From the NCBI RefSeq assembly GCF_003583405.1, contig NZ_QXEC01000010.1, forward strand, positions 142,157-206,156: DNA of 64,000 nt. Direction: 5' to 3'. Shown piece by piece: positions 54,549 to 62,932 of this stretch (positions within the stretch are counted from its first letter, which is position 1; each line of letters begins with the position of its first letter). The position numbers and the translations under genes are program-made. The DNA is from Micromonospora radicis. Its GTDB lineage: Bacteria; Actinomycetota; Actinomycetes; Mycobacteriales; Micromonosporaceae. The notes under the pieces are model-generated. The model ran no database searches, was not told where the DNA came from, and was given only the letters and a program-made list of their open reading frames with translations.

Positions 54549-56348
54549 ATGCCGGTATCGGTCACCATGCCCCGGCTCGGCGAGAGCGTCACCGAGGGCA
54601 CCGTCACGCGCTGGCTCAAGCAGGAGGGTGAGACCGTCGAGGTCGACGAGCCCCTGCTGGAGGTTTCCACCGACAAGGTCGACACCGAGATCCCGTCGCC
54701 CGCGGCCGGCGTGCTGACCCGGATCGTGGTGGGCGAGGACGAGACGGCCGAGGTCGGCAGCGAGCTGGCGGTGATCTCCGGCGAGGGCGAGTCGGCCGGC
54801 GGCGCGACCCCGCAGCAGGCCCCCGCCGAGCAGGCCGCCGAGGCGGCCGAGGAGCCCGAGGCCGAGGCGGAGCAGCCGGCCGTCGAGGAGCCGGCCGAGC
54901 AGTCGGCCCCGGCCGCGGCGCCGTCGGGCGAGGGCACCCCGGTGCAGATGCCGGCCCTCGGCGAGAGCGTCACCGAGGGTACGGTCACCCGCTGGCTCAA
55001 GCAGGTCGGCGAGACCGTCGAGGTGGACGAGCCGCTGCTGGAGGTCTCCACCGACAAGGTCGACACCGAGATCCCGTCGCCGGTCGCCGGCACCGTCCTG
55101 GAGATCAAGGTCGCCGAGGACGAGACCGCCGAGGTGGGCGCCACGCTGGCCGTGGTCGGTACCGCCGGTGCGGCGCAGGCCGAGCCGGCGCCCAAGCCCG
55201 AGCCGAAGGCGGAGGCCAAGCCCGAGCCGAAGGCGGAGGCCAAGCCCGAGCCGAAGCCGCAGGTCTCCGAGCCGACGCCCGGCACGTCGTACAACGAGCC
55301 GGCCGCGGAGGCCGAGACCGCGCCGGAGCCGGCCAGGGTCGAGCAGGCCGCCACTCCCCCGGCTCCGACCCCGAAGCCCACCGCCACCCCCAGCGCCAAC
55401 GGCGAGGCCGCCGGGTACGTGACCCCGCTGGTCCGCAAGCTCGCCGGTGAGCACGGCGTGGACCTGGCCTCGGTCAACGGCACCGGCGTCGGGGGCCGGA
55501 TCCGCAAGCAGGACGTGCTGGACGCCGCGGAGAAGGCCCGCGCCGCCAAGGCCGCACCGGCCCCGGCGGCACAGCCGACGGCCGCCGCCCCGGCCAAGCC
55601 GGCCGCCAAGCCGCAGCCCAGCGCCAAGCGCGGCACCACCGAGAAGCTGCCCCGGATCCGGGCGGCCATCGCCAAGCGGATGCTCTCGTCGCTGCACGAG
55701 ATGGCGCAGCTGACCACCGTGATCGAGGTGGACGTCACCAAGATCGCCAAGCTGCGGGCCCAGGCGAAGGACTCCTTCCTCCAGCGGCACGGCGTCAAGC
55801 TGTCGTTCCTGCCGTTCTTCGCCCTGGCCGCGATCGAGGCGCTGCAGACGTACCCGATCGTCAACGCCAGCATGGACCTCGACGGCGGGACGATCACCTA
55901 CCCCGACGCCGAGAACCTCGGCATCGCGGTGGACACCGAGCGCGGCCTGCTGGTGCCGGTCATCCACAACGCCGGTGACCTGAACCTGGGCGGTATCGCC
56001 AAGCGGGTCGCCGACCTGGCCGAGCGGACCCGGACCAACAAGATCAGCCCGGACGAGATCGCCGGCGCGACGTTCACGCTGACCAACACCGGCAGCCGCG
56101 GCGCACTGTTCGACACCCCGATCGTGCCGTCGCCGCAGTCGGCGATGCTCGGCACGGGTGCCGTGGTCAAGCGTCCGGTCGTGGTCAACGACCCGGAGCT
56201 GGGCGAGGTCATCGCGGTCCGGTCGATGGTCTACCTGGCCCTGTCGTACGACCACCGCCTGATCGACGGTGCCGACGCGGCCCGCTTCCTGGTCTCGGTC
56301 AAGGAGCGCCTGGAAGCCGGCAACTTCGAAGCCGAACTCGGCCTCTAA
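54549..56348 (+). CDS. sucB: 2-oxo acid dehydrogenase E2 acyltransferase with two lipoyl domains
   Basis: A 599-residue E2. Two lipoyl domains (about 1-78 and 132-210) each carry the lipoylated lysine in STDKVDTE. They are linked by Ala/Pro/Glu-rich segments, one with a tandem PEPKAEAK repeat. A peripheral-subunit-binding domain follows (about 285-320, [16 protein letters not shown]). The catalytic domain (about 370-599) ends with [13 protein letters not shown] and the catalytic His. Actinobacteria use one such protein in several complexes; it resembles DlaT (Rv2215), so the symbol is a convention. The ATG has AAGGAG about 13 bases upstream and GGAGA about 4. Confidence 0.93.
   Translation: MPVSVTMPRLGESVTEGTVTRWLKQEGETVEVDEPLLEVSTDKVDTEIPSPAAGVLTRIVVGEDETAEVGSELAVISGEGESAGGATPQQAPAEQAAEAAEEPEAEAEQPAVEEPAEQSAPAAAPSGEGTPVQMPALGESVTEGTVTRWLKQVGETVEVDEPLLEVSTDKVDTEIPSPVAGTVLEIKVAEDETAEVGATLAVVGTAGAAQAEPAPKPEPKAEAKPEPKAEAKPEPKPQVSEPTPGTSYNEPAAEAETAPEPARVEQAATPPAPTPKPTATPSANGEAAGYVTPLVRKLAGEHGVDLASVNGTGVGGRIRKQDVLDAAEKARAAKAAPAPAAQPTAAAPAKPAAKPQPSAKRGTTEKLPRIRAAIAKRMLSSLHEMAQLTTVIEVDVTKIAKLRAQAKDSFLQRHGVKLSFLPFFALAAIEALQTYPIVNASMDLDGGTITYPDAENLGIAVDTERGLLVPVIHNAGDLNLGGIAKRVADLAERTRTNKISPDEIAGATFTLTNTGSRGALFDTPIVPSPQSAMLGTGAVVKRPVVVNDPELGEVIAVRSMVYLALSYDHRLIDGADAARFLVSVKERLEAGNFEAELGL
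55197..55256 (+). repeat. 24-base tandem repeat in the E2 linker
   Basis: Two identical units at 55197-55220 and 55221-55244 plus half a third encode PEPKAEAK in frame. This is a flexible linker between lipoyl and binding domains. Confidence 0.9.
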
Positions 56349-56362
56349 CCCCAGCACGCCCC

Positions 56363-56395
56363 GAGGGCGCCCCGGTCTCCGACCGAGGCGCCCTC
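56363..56395 (+). terminator. Two-segment hairpin after the E2 gene
   Basis: GAGGGCGCC at 56363-56371 pairs with 56387-56395 and CGGTC at 56373-56377 pairs with 56381-56385, with one C/A mismatch and a TCC loop. It lies 15 bases after the stop. Confidence 0.8.
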
Positions 56396-56498
56396 ACCCT
56401 CTCCCGCCCTCACCCTCTCGCCCCGCCCCGCCGAGCCCCGCCCGCGCCCCGCCGCGCCCGCGCCCCGCCGCGCCCCGGCGCGCCCGCCGCAGCTCAGC

Positions 56499-56566
56499 GA
56501 TCATGCACTTTCGGTCGCTGATTCGTCCACTTTCGCGGCTTTTGTCGAGGCAGAAAGTCCATGATC
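56499..56566. repeat. GATC-family palindromic element D (68 bp)
   Basis: Left half-site GATCATGCACTTTCGGTCGC at 56499-56518. The right half-site at 56547-56566 reads GATCATGGACTTTCTGCC on the opposite strand. The 28-base centre includes a second ACTTTCG-like stretch. It lies between the E2 gene and the SDR gene, which converge. Confidence 0.8.
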
Positions 56567-56621
56567 GGCGCCGAAGTGGGCGGCACTGACGGGGACGGGG
56601 CGGACGGGGACGGGGGTGAGG

Positions 56622-57569
56622 TCAGGGGGTTGCGAGGGTTTGTTCGGTGGTTTGCCAGAGGCGGTCGGCGGCCTCGGGGTCGAGGGCGTACGGGGCCACG
56701 CCGGTGCGGGTGCCGGGCTGGTTCAGCCCGGCCTGCTGGCAGTCCTCGAAGTAGCGTCCACCGATGCCGTCGAGCAGCGGTGAGGTGGCCAGCAGGACCG
56801 AGGTCGCGGCGCCCTGCTCGGGCGTCTTCCAGGAGGGGGCGGCGGGTCCGCTCTCGGAGCGCAGCCGGGCCAACTGCTCCTCTGTCACGTAGCGCTGCAG
56901 GTTGGTCTGGATGGCGCCGGGGTGCAGCGCGTTGACCAGGATGCCGTCGTCGGCCCAGCGCCGGGTCGCCTCGACGGCGAAGAGCACGTTGGCGGTCTTG
57001 GACTGCCCGTACGCGGCCCACGGCTCGTACTCGCGGCGCTCGAAGTGGATGTCGTCGAAGACGACCGGCGAACGCAGGTGGGCCGCCGAGCTGACCGAGA
57101 CGACCCGTGCGCCCTGCGCCGCGGCCAGGGCCGGGCGCAACCCGCTGGCGAGCGCGAAGTGACCGAGGTGGTTGGTGGCGAACTGCATCTCCCAGCCCTG
57201 CGGGGTACGCATCAGCGGGGAGGCCATGATGCCGGCGTTGTTGACCAGGATGTGCAGCGGCCCGTCCCAGGCCGCCACGAAGGCGGCCACCGAGGCCAGG
57301 TCGTCCAGGTCGAGCCGGGCCACCCCGATCCGCTCGTTGCCGGTGCTGGCGGCGATCTCCCTGGCGGCCCGTTCACCCTGCTCCGGCTTGCGTACGGCGA
57401 GGGTGACGTCGGCGCCCGCGGCGGCCAGCGCCCGGGCGGTCTCGACCCCGATGCCCGATCCGCCGCCGGTGACGACCGCCCGGCGACCGTGCAGGTCCAG
57501 GCCCGCGACCACCTCGAGCGCGGCGGAGGAGGCGTTGAACGGGATGTTGACGGGTGTACCGATGGTCAT
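56622..57569 (-). CDS. Short-chain dehydrogenase/reductase
   Basis: A 315-residue SDR. The cofactor motif TGGGSGIG is at about residues 34-41, NNAGIM is the structural motif, and the catalytic Ser-Tyr-Lys are seen in VSVSSAAH and YGQSKTAN. The family resembles retinol-dehydrogenase/WW-oxidoreductase-like SDRs. It probably reduces or oxidises an alcohol or ketone, substrate unknown. Its start faces a TetR gene, with two dyad operators between, so it is very likely the regulated gene. Confidence 0.9.
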   Translation of the reverse strand: MTIGTPVNIPFNASSAALEVVAGLDLHGRRAVVTGGGSGIGVETARALAAAGADVTLAVRKPEQGERAAREIAASTGNERIGVARLDLDDLASVAAFVAAWDGPLHILVNNAGIMASPLMRTPQGWEMQFATNHLGHFALASGLRPALAAAQGARVVSVSSAAHLRSPVVFDDIHFERREYEPWAAYGQSKTANVLFAVEATRRWADDGILVNALHPGAIQTNLQRYVTEEQLARLRSESGPAAPSWKTPEQGAATSVLLATSPLLDGIGGRYFEDCQQAGLNQPGTRTGVAPYALDPEAADRLWQTTEQTLATP

Positions 57570-57623
57570 GATCCATCCTTGTCGGAGACGCGCGGCGGGA
57601 CGGACCGCCGCTACGATGAGAAG

Positions 57624-57668
57624 CGGAGGCTCCTCCGTTACAGCCGAGGCTAACCGGAGGATCCTCCG
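57624..57668. promoter_or_regulatory. Two 14-base dyad operators between the SDR and TetR genes
   Basis: CGGAGGCTCCTCCG (57624-57637) and CGGAGGATCCTCCG (57655-57668) share CGGAGG/CCTCCG arms and flanks AA..C..TT, and are spaced 31 bases centre to centre (about three helical turns). Position and symmetry indicate binding by the adjacent TetR protein to control both genes. Confidence 0.78.
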
Positions 57669-57705
57669 TTTGCCACCGGTCGGTGACCGGAGTTCAGGAG
57701 GAGAC

Positions 57706-58284
57706 GTGCCGGAGGCAGGCCCCCGACCGCTGCGCGCCGACGCACGGCGCAACCGCGAGCGCCTGCTGGACGCCGCCGTCCGGGCGTTTTCCCAGCGCGG
57801 CGCCGAGGTAACGCTGGAAGCGATCGCCAGGGACGCCGGGGTGGGCATCGGCACGCTCTACCGGCACTTCCCCACCCGAGAAGCGCTGGTCGAGGCGGCC
57901 TACCGCAACGAGCTGGCGAAGCTCTGCGACTCGGCCGCCGCGCTGCTGGACGAGCTGCCGCCGGCCGAGGCGACCCGGGCCTGGATGGACCACTTCGTCG
58001 ACTATCTCGCCACGAAACGGGAGATGGCCGACGCCCTGCGCCTGGTGATCGCCGCGGGCAGCAATCCGTTCGCGCAGAGCCGCGACCGGCTCGTCGCCGC
58101 CCTCGCTTCCCTGCTGGGCACCGGTGCGGCGGCGGGCACGATACGCCCCGACGTCGACCCCGCCGACCTGCTGGTCGGGCTCAGCGGGGTGAGTCTGGCC
58201 GCCGGCGGACGAGAGCAACGCGACCAGGCCCGGCGGCTACTGGACCTGCTGATGGACGGCCTGCGCCACCGCCCACCGGTCTGA
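57706..58284 (+). CDS. TetR-family transcriptional regulator
   Basis: A 192-residue regulator with an N-terminal helix-turn-helix (RERLLDAAVRAFSQRG, then DAGVGIGTLYRHFPTREAL) and a helical ligand domain including AYRNELAKLCDSAAAL, as in the regulators paired with SDR genes. GTG 57706 has AGGAGGAG 3-10 bases upstream. It is divergent from the SDR gene with two dyads between them, so it probably represses both until an unknown ligand arrives. Confidence 0.92.
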   Translation: MPEAGPRPLRADARRNRERLLDAAVRAFSQRGAEVTLEAIARDAGVGIGTLYRHFPTREALVEAAYRNELAKLCDSAAALLDELPPAEATRAWMDHFVDYLATKREMADALRLVIAAGSNPFAQSRDRLVAALASLLGTGAAAGTIRPDVDPADLLVGLSGVSLAAGGREQRDQARRLLDLLMDGLRHRPPV

Positions 58285-58579
58285 CCACCCGGCGGCCCCC
58301 GCCGGGCCACCCCACGACCCTGGGCCCGCCAGCCCGACCGGCCCCCGACGCCCCCGCCGAGTTTCCCCCACCACCCCGCCCCAGCAGCCCGCCCCGCCCC
58401 GCAGCCCCCGCCGAGCTGACCCCACCACCCCGCGCCCCACCAGCCCCACCGGCCTCCGACGAGCTGACCCCACGCCCTGCGGCCGTGCCGGCCTCCGTCG
58501 GCCCCGCACCTCGCCGACCCGACCGGCGGGCTGGTCCGAATCCCGCCCAGCCCCACCGCACGCTTGGGAAACTCGGGCA
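58285..58579. other. C-rich intergenic region
   Basis: This 295-base stretch after the TetR gene is strongly C-rich on the plus strand (many CCCC runs, CCACC and CCCCGCC words). It contains no convincing ORF and no GATC palindrome. GAGCTGACCCCA and a close variant recur. No promoter for the downstream gene could be identified. Confidence 0.5.
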
Positions 58580-59908
58580 GTGAGCGACAGAGGCTGGCGA
58601 GGGCGACTGGGGCCGGCCGTCGGGATAGCGCCGGGCGCGCGGGTCGACAAGTTCGAGATCTTCTTCGACCTGGTCTTCGTCTTCTCGTTCTTCAACATCG
58701 CCCGGACCACCGCCGCCAACATCGACGGTCAGGCCCTGCTGCACGCCCTGCTGGTACTCGCCGTGCTCTGGTGGTGCTGGGTGGTGCACACGGTGATCGC
58801 CACCCGGGTACGCATCGGTGAGGGCTTCGTACCGGTGCTGATGGTCATCGGGATGGCCGCGCTGTTCTGCTTCGCGCTCGCCCTGCCGCAGGCGTTCCAG
58901 GATCCGCACCGTGGCGAGGCCGGGGCGGTCGTACTGGCGGTCAGCTACCTGGTCATCCGCGCCGTCCACCTGGCCCTGTTCCTGCACGTGGTTCGCCACG
59001 ATCCGGTGGAACGCCGGCAACTGCTCCGATACGCCCCGGAGCTGACGCTGAGCACGATCCTGCTGCTGCTGGCGGCGTTGCTGCCGCCGCAGCTGCCCGA
59101 CTCGGGTACCGCCCAACTGGTCCGCGACGGCCTGTGGATCAGCGTCATCCTGCTCCAGTACGCCACCGGGCTGCTCGCCAGCACCTGGGGCTGGGAGGTG
59201 ACCTCGGCCGAGCACTGGACCGAACGGTACGACCTGATCCTGATCATCGCGCTCGGCGAGTCGGTGATCTCCGTCGGCCTGGGCAGCAACCTGATCGGAC
59301 AGCCACCGACCCTGCCGGGGGTGACCGCGGCGGTGCTCGGCATCGTCTTCACCGCGGCCCTGTGGTGGCTGCACTACGACGTGATCGGTCCGGCCGCCCG
59401 GATCGCCCTGCACGCCAGCCAGGGCCGCGCCCGGGTGCTGATGGCCCGGGACGCGTACGCGTACCTCTACCTGCCGATGATCGGCGGGATCATCCTGTTC
59501 GCTCTCGGCGCCGAGGGCATCGTGCACGACATCGCCGAACCGGGGGTGCCGGTCGGCGAACCGGCGCGGGGACCGGACGTGCCGCTGCTGTTCGGCGGAG
59601 TGATCTGCTACCTGGTCGGCAACATGCTGTTCCAGCTGCGCACCCTGCGCACGTTGTCCTGGCTGCGGCTCGGCACGGTGGTCGTACTCGCGCTGAGCGT
59701 TCCGCTGGCCATGCCCCTGCCCGGCCTGCTCACCATGGGGCTGCTCACCGCGATCTGCGTCGGTCTGGTCGTCGCCGAGGTGGTGCTGATGTCCGAGGCC
59801 CGGCACGCGCTGCGCGCCGCGGTCTTCGAGGAGCGCACCGCGCACGAGGCCGCCGAGGCCGCGTACCGCGCCCGTTGGCACGAGAATCCGCCCGATCCGA
59901 CGCCGTGA
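58580..59908 (+). CDS. Low-temperature-requirement A (LtrA) family membrane protein
   Basis: A 442-residue protein with about ten to twelve transmembrane segments. The LtrA signature VDKFEIFFDLVFVFSF lies near the start, and WTERYDLILIIALGESV near the middle. The family is named from Listeria, where it is needed at low temperature, but its biochemical job is unknown. The C-terminus is charged and alanine-rich. GTG 58580 lies after a C-rich stretch. Confidence 0.9.
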   Translation: MSDRGWRGRLGPAVGIAPGARVDKFEIFFDLVFVFSFFNIARTTAANIDGQALLHALLVLAVLWWCWVVHTVIATRVRIGEGFVPVLMVIGMAALFCFALALPQAFQDPHRGEAGAVVLAVSYLVIRAVHLALFLHVVRHDPVERRQLLRYAPELTLSTILLLLAALLPPQLPDSGTAQLVRDGLWISVILLQYATGLLASTWGWEVTSAEHWTERYDLILIIALGESVISVGLGSNLIGQPPTLPGVTAAVLGIVFTAALWWLHYDVIGPAARIALHASQGRARVLMARDAYAYLYLPMIGGIILFALGAEGIVHDIAEPGVPVGEPARGPDVPLLFGGVICYLVGNMLFQLRTLRTLSWLRLGTVVVLALSVPLAMPLPGLLTMGLLTAICVGLVVAEVVLMSEARHALRAAVFEERTAHEAAEAAYRARWHENPPDPTP

Positions 59909-59948
59909 ACGGCACCGCCGGAAGGGACGGGAAAGGCCCGCCCGACCG

Positions 59949-59969
59949 CCGCCATTCGACGAATGGCGG
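59949..59969. promoter_or_regulatory. 21-base perfect dyad downstream of the LtrA gene
   Basis: CCGCCATTCG at 59949-59958 mirrors CGAATGGCGG at 59960-59969 around a single A. With a 1-base centre it would form only a short-stem hairpin, so it could be an operator as well as a terminator of the LtrA transcript. Confidence 0.5.
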
Positions 59970-60064
59970 AGATTACCGCGAGATTTCCCACCTGCTTTCC
60001 GGTACCTGACGGAACTCGCCCTTCCCCGCTCTCACCTGGCCTTTTCTTCATCCGAAAGGCCGAG

Positions 60065-60166
60065 ATGCCACATCACCGCTGGTCGGTACGGTCCTTACTC
60101 ACACGACGCGCCCGCGCACCCCCCACGGATGCCGCGTCCGTCTTTCCATCGAAAGGCAGGCAATGA
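60065..60166 (+). CDS. Possible short coupled ORF upstream of the LVIVD gene
   Basis: This ORF of 33 codons (MPHHRWSVRSLLTRR...) has GAAAGG before its ATG, and its TGA overlaps the ATG of the LVIVD gene (ATGA). Basic and short; no domain. It may be a leader peptide or chance. Confidence 0.3.
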   Translation: MPHHRWSVRSLLTRRARAPPTDAASVFPSKGRQ

Positions 60167-61932
60167 CACTTCGATCCCCCTCCCGGCCCCGCAGGGGTCG
60201 GCAGATCCTGGGCCTGATGGCCGCAGGGCTACTCCTGGCCGGCGTGATGCCCGGCACGGCGTCGGCCGCGGAACCCGATCCGCGGGTCGACCTCGGCGCC
60301 GGCTGGCTCGACGCGCAGTCCGCCATCTCCAACCTGGAGCACCTGGCGCACCGCGACAAACCAGCCGGCTTCGTCGACCCGGCGAACCCCGGCAGCGGCT
60401 CGTACATCGCCTCGGACCTCGGCTTCGGTGGCAAGTACGCGTTCCTGGGCAACTACAACGGGTTCAACATCGTCGACGTCTCCAAGCCGGCCGACCCGAC
60501 GCTGGTCACCAGCGTGGTCTGCCCGGGCGGACAGGGCGACCTCTCGGTCTACGGGAACCTGCTGTTCATGTCGGTCGAGGAGACCCGCGGCCGGCTCGAC
60601 TGCGGCACCAACTCCAGCGTCGGCACCCGCTTCCAGGGCGTCCGCGTCTTCGACGTCAGCGACGTGCTCAACCCGGTGCAGGTCGCGGCGGTCCAGCTCT
60701 GCCGTGGTTCGCACACCCACTCGGTGGTGACCGACCCGAAGGACAAGGACAACGTCTACGTCTACGTCTCGGGCACCGCTGGCGTACGCCCGGCGACCAC
60801 GATGGCCGGTTGCAACAACAACACCGCCACGGGTGAGAACCCGTCGCGCTGGCGCATCGAGGTCATCAAGGTTCCGCTGGCCGCCCCCGAGCAGGCCGCT
60901 GTCGTGAACGAGCCGCGGCTGTTCGCGAACCCGGAGACCGGCCGCGTCGACGGCCTGCAGAACGGGCCGCTTGAGCCGCGCCACCCGTCCGGCTCGACCT
61001 GGTCGCCGTCGCCGAACACCAACGCCTGCCACGACATCACCGCCTACCCGGAGATCGGGCTGGCCGCTGGCGCCTGCCAGGGCAACGGCATCCTGATCGA
61101 CATCTCGGACCCGGCCAACCCGGTCCGGATCGACGAGGTCGCCGACCCGAACTTCGCGTACTGGCACTCGGCGACGTTCAACAACGACGGCACCAAGGTG
61201 ATCTTCACCGACGAGTGGGGTGGCGGTAGCGGTGCCCGCTGCCGGGACACCGACCAGCCCGAGTGGGGCGCGAACGCCATCTTCGACATCGTCGACGGCA
61301 AGATGGAGTTCAAGAGCTACTACAAGCTGCCGGTTCCCCAGTCGCTGCAGGAGAACTGCGTCGCGCACAACGGTTCGCTGATCCCGGTGCCGGGCCGCGA
61401 CATCATGGTGCAGGCGTGGTACCAGGGCGGCCTGTCGGTGTTCGACTTCACCGACTCGACCAACCCGCACGAGATCGCCTTCTTCGACCGCGGCCCGGTC
61501 GCCGCGGACCGGCTGGTGACCGGTGGCTTCTGGTCGGTGTACTGGTACAACGGCGCCATCTACGGCAACGAGATCGCCCGTGGTCTCGACGTGTTCGCGC
61601 TGAAGCCCAGCGCGCACATGTCGGCGGCGGAGATCAAGGCCGCCGGGCAGGTTCAGCTCGCCGAGTTCAACGCCCAGTCCCAGCCGGCGATCAGCTGGAC
61701 GCCGAGCTTCGCGGTGGCGCGGGCTCACTACGACCAGGCGGTACGGGCCGACGCCATCGGCCACCCGCTGAAGTCCCAGGTGGACATGTTCCTGCAGCGG
61801 GCCGAGAAGTTCGCGGCCGAGGGCAAGCGGTCCGCCGCGGTGTCCCAGCTGGGGGAGATCTCCGCCAAGCTCGTCGCTCCCGAGCACCAGGCGCTGAAGC
61901 GGGCGATCCTGGACCTGCAGGCGTCGCTCTGA
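60163..61932 (+). CDS. Secreted LVIVD-repeat protein
   Basis: A 589-residue exported protein. The signal peptide has a basic start (SPSRPRRGR), hydrophobic core and an ASAAE cleavage region near residue 36. The mature part has repeated beta-propeller-like blades of the LVIVD kind (YNGFNIVDVSKPADPTL, GVRVFDVSDVLNPV, GILIDISDPANPVR, GLSVFDFTDSTNPHE). Many Cys residues may form disulfides. The last 120 residues are helical. The role is unknown; LVIVD proteins are cell-surface or secreted. It is convergent with a DUF305 gene, with a perfect 19-bp hairpin between. Confidence 0.88.
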   Translation: MTLRSPSRPRRGRQILGLMAAGLLLAGVMPGTASAAEPDPRVDLGAGWLDAQSAISNLEHLAHRDKPAGFVDPANPGSGSYIASDLGFGGKYAFLGNYNGFNIVDVSKPADPTLVTSVVCPGGQGDLSVYGNLLFMSVEETRGRLDCGTNSSVGTRFQGVRVFDVSDVLNPVQVAAVQLCRGSHTHSVVTDPKDKDNVYVYVSGTAGVRPATTMAGCNNNTATGENPSRWRIEVIKVPLAAPEQAAVVNEPRLFANPETGRVDGLQNGPLEPRHPSGSTWSPSPNTNACHDITAYPEIGLAAGACQGNGILIDISDPANPVRIDEVADPNFAYWHSATFNNDGTKVIFTDEWGGGSGARCRDTDQPEWGANAIFDIVDGKMEFKSYYKLPVPQSLQENCVAHNGSLIPVPGRDIMVQAWYQGGLSVFDFTDSTNPHEIAFFDRGPVAADRLVTGGFWSVYWYNGAIYGNEIARGLDVFALKPSAHMSAAEIKAAGQVQLAEFNAQSQPAISWTPSFAVARAHYDQAVRADAIGHPLKSQVDMFLQRAEKFAAEGKRSAAVSQLGEISAKLVAPEHQALKRAILDLQASL

Positions 61933-61946
61933 TCCGTCCCTGACGT

Positions 61947-61987
61947 AACCGGCCCCCGACTCGAAGCCTTCGAGTCGGGGGCCGGTT
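61947..61987. terminator. 19-bp perfect hairpin between LVIVD and DUF305 genes
   Basis: Bases 61947-61965 pair perfectly with 61969-61987 around a GCC loop. It lies between two facing stops and should work in both directions. Confidence 0.88.
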
Positions 61988-62004
61988 CGCTACCGCCGCG
62001 GCGG

Positions 62005-62673
62005 TCAGCGCATCGCGGCCAGCATCCCCTGCATCCGCTGGATCTCGATGCTCTGGTCGGCGTTGAACTCGCGGGCGAGCTGGTCGGTGGCGGGCTCGGC
62101 ACCACCACCGGCCTCGTACAGGTCCTTCACCATCACCAGGGCGCCCTCGTGGTGCTGGATCATGAAGGTGAGGAAGAGCCGGTCGAACTCCGCGTCACGT
62201 GCCTTCTTGAGCTGCTCGAACTGCTTGCCGGTGAGCATTCCCGGCATCAGCTCGTGCCCACCGTGACCCGCGTTCGGGCCGCTGGTGGGCACGTTGCGGT
62301 CCGTCAGCCACCGCTGCATCAACGCGATCTCGTCGTGCTGCGACACGTCGATCCGCTTGGCGAGCAGCGCGATGTCCGGGTTGTCGGTACGCGCCGCCAC
62401 CAGTGCCGTCATCGCCAGCGCCTGCTCGTGGTGCGGGATCATGCCCTGGATGAACAGGGTGTCGGCCGCGGTGAACTTCGGCGGCGAGATCTGGGCCAGC
62501 TCGTCGTCGGTCAACGTCCGGCCCGCCTGCCCCGGCGCGCCCGGCTGCACCACGTGGGCACTCGGCGGACGGTACGGCGGCTCGCTGTCGGGCCAGAGGG
62601 CGACGGCCACCCCGGAACCGACCACGGCCGTGGCGGCCACGGCCGAAAGGAGCACTCGACGAGACAGCGGCAT
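62005..62673 (-). CDS. Exported DUF305 protein
   Basis: A 222-residue protein. The N-terminus MPLSRRVLLSAV has a twin-arginine-like pattern followed by a hydrophobic core. The mature part has two DUF305 units, each with a paired-histidine motif (MIPHHEQA and MIQHHEGA) in a ferritin-like helical fold, and a His/Gly-rich loop (NAGHGGHELMPG). Metal binding is likely from the histidines; the function is unproven. It faces the LVIVD gene and probably acts in the same compartment. Confidence 0.9.
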   Translation of the reverse strand: MPLSRRVLLSAVAATAVVGSGVAVALWPDSEPPYRPPSAHVVQPGAPGQAGRTLTDDELAQISPPKFTAADTLFIQGMIPHHEQALAMTALVAARTDNPDIALLAKRIDVSQHDEIALMQRWLTDRNVPTSGPNAGHGGHELMPGMLTGKQFEQLKKARDAEFDRLFLTFMIQHHEGALVMVKDLYEAGGGAEPATDQLAREFNADQSIEIQRMQGMLAAMR

Positions 62674-62891
62674 GGTTCACGTACCAATCTCAGCTTGAGC
62701 TGCACAGATGTGAAGGCCATGGTGCCTCATGCCGGTCCCCGTCACCAGGGACCGGGCGGCTGTTCGTTGCCCGGTCCCGAGCCACCGGACGGCGGCCCGA
62801 CCTGGACGAACGGACACCCGCGCCGAAGGCCACGCCAACGCCGCGCAAAGCTGCCGGCGAAGCCGCATCCGTGGCGGGAGGGGTGGGGGTA

Positions 62892-62907
62892 ACCGAGTCG
62901 ACTCGGT
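62892..62907. promoter_or_regulatory. 16-base perfect palindrome before the epimerase gene
   Basis: ACCGAGTCGACTCGGT is an exact palindrome 26 bases before the ATG at 62933. It could be an operator overlapping the promoter. The binding protein is unknown. Confidence 0.5.
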
Positions 62908-62932
62908 CGGGCCGCCGCGCGTACCCGAAGAT

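Noticed and set aside
53037..56357. Very long open frame on the minus strand opposite lpdA and the E2 gene
   Set aside because: It mirrors GC-rich codons of two well-identified plus-strand genes, is rich in Arg, Gly, His and Leu with no domain, and spans the gap between them. It is a shadow frame.
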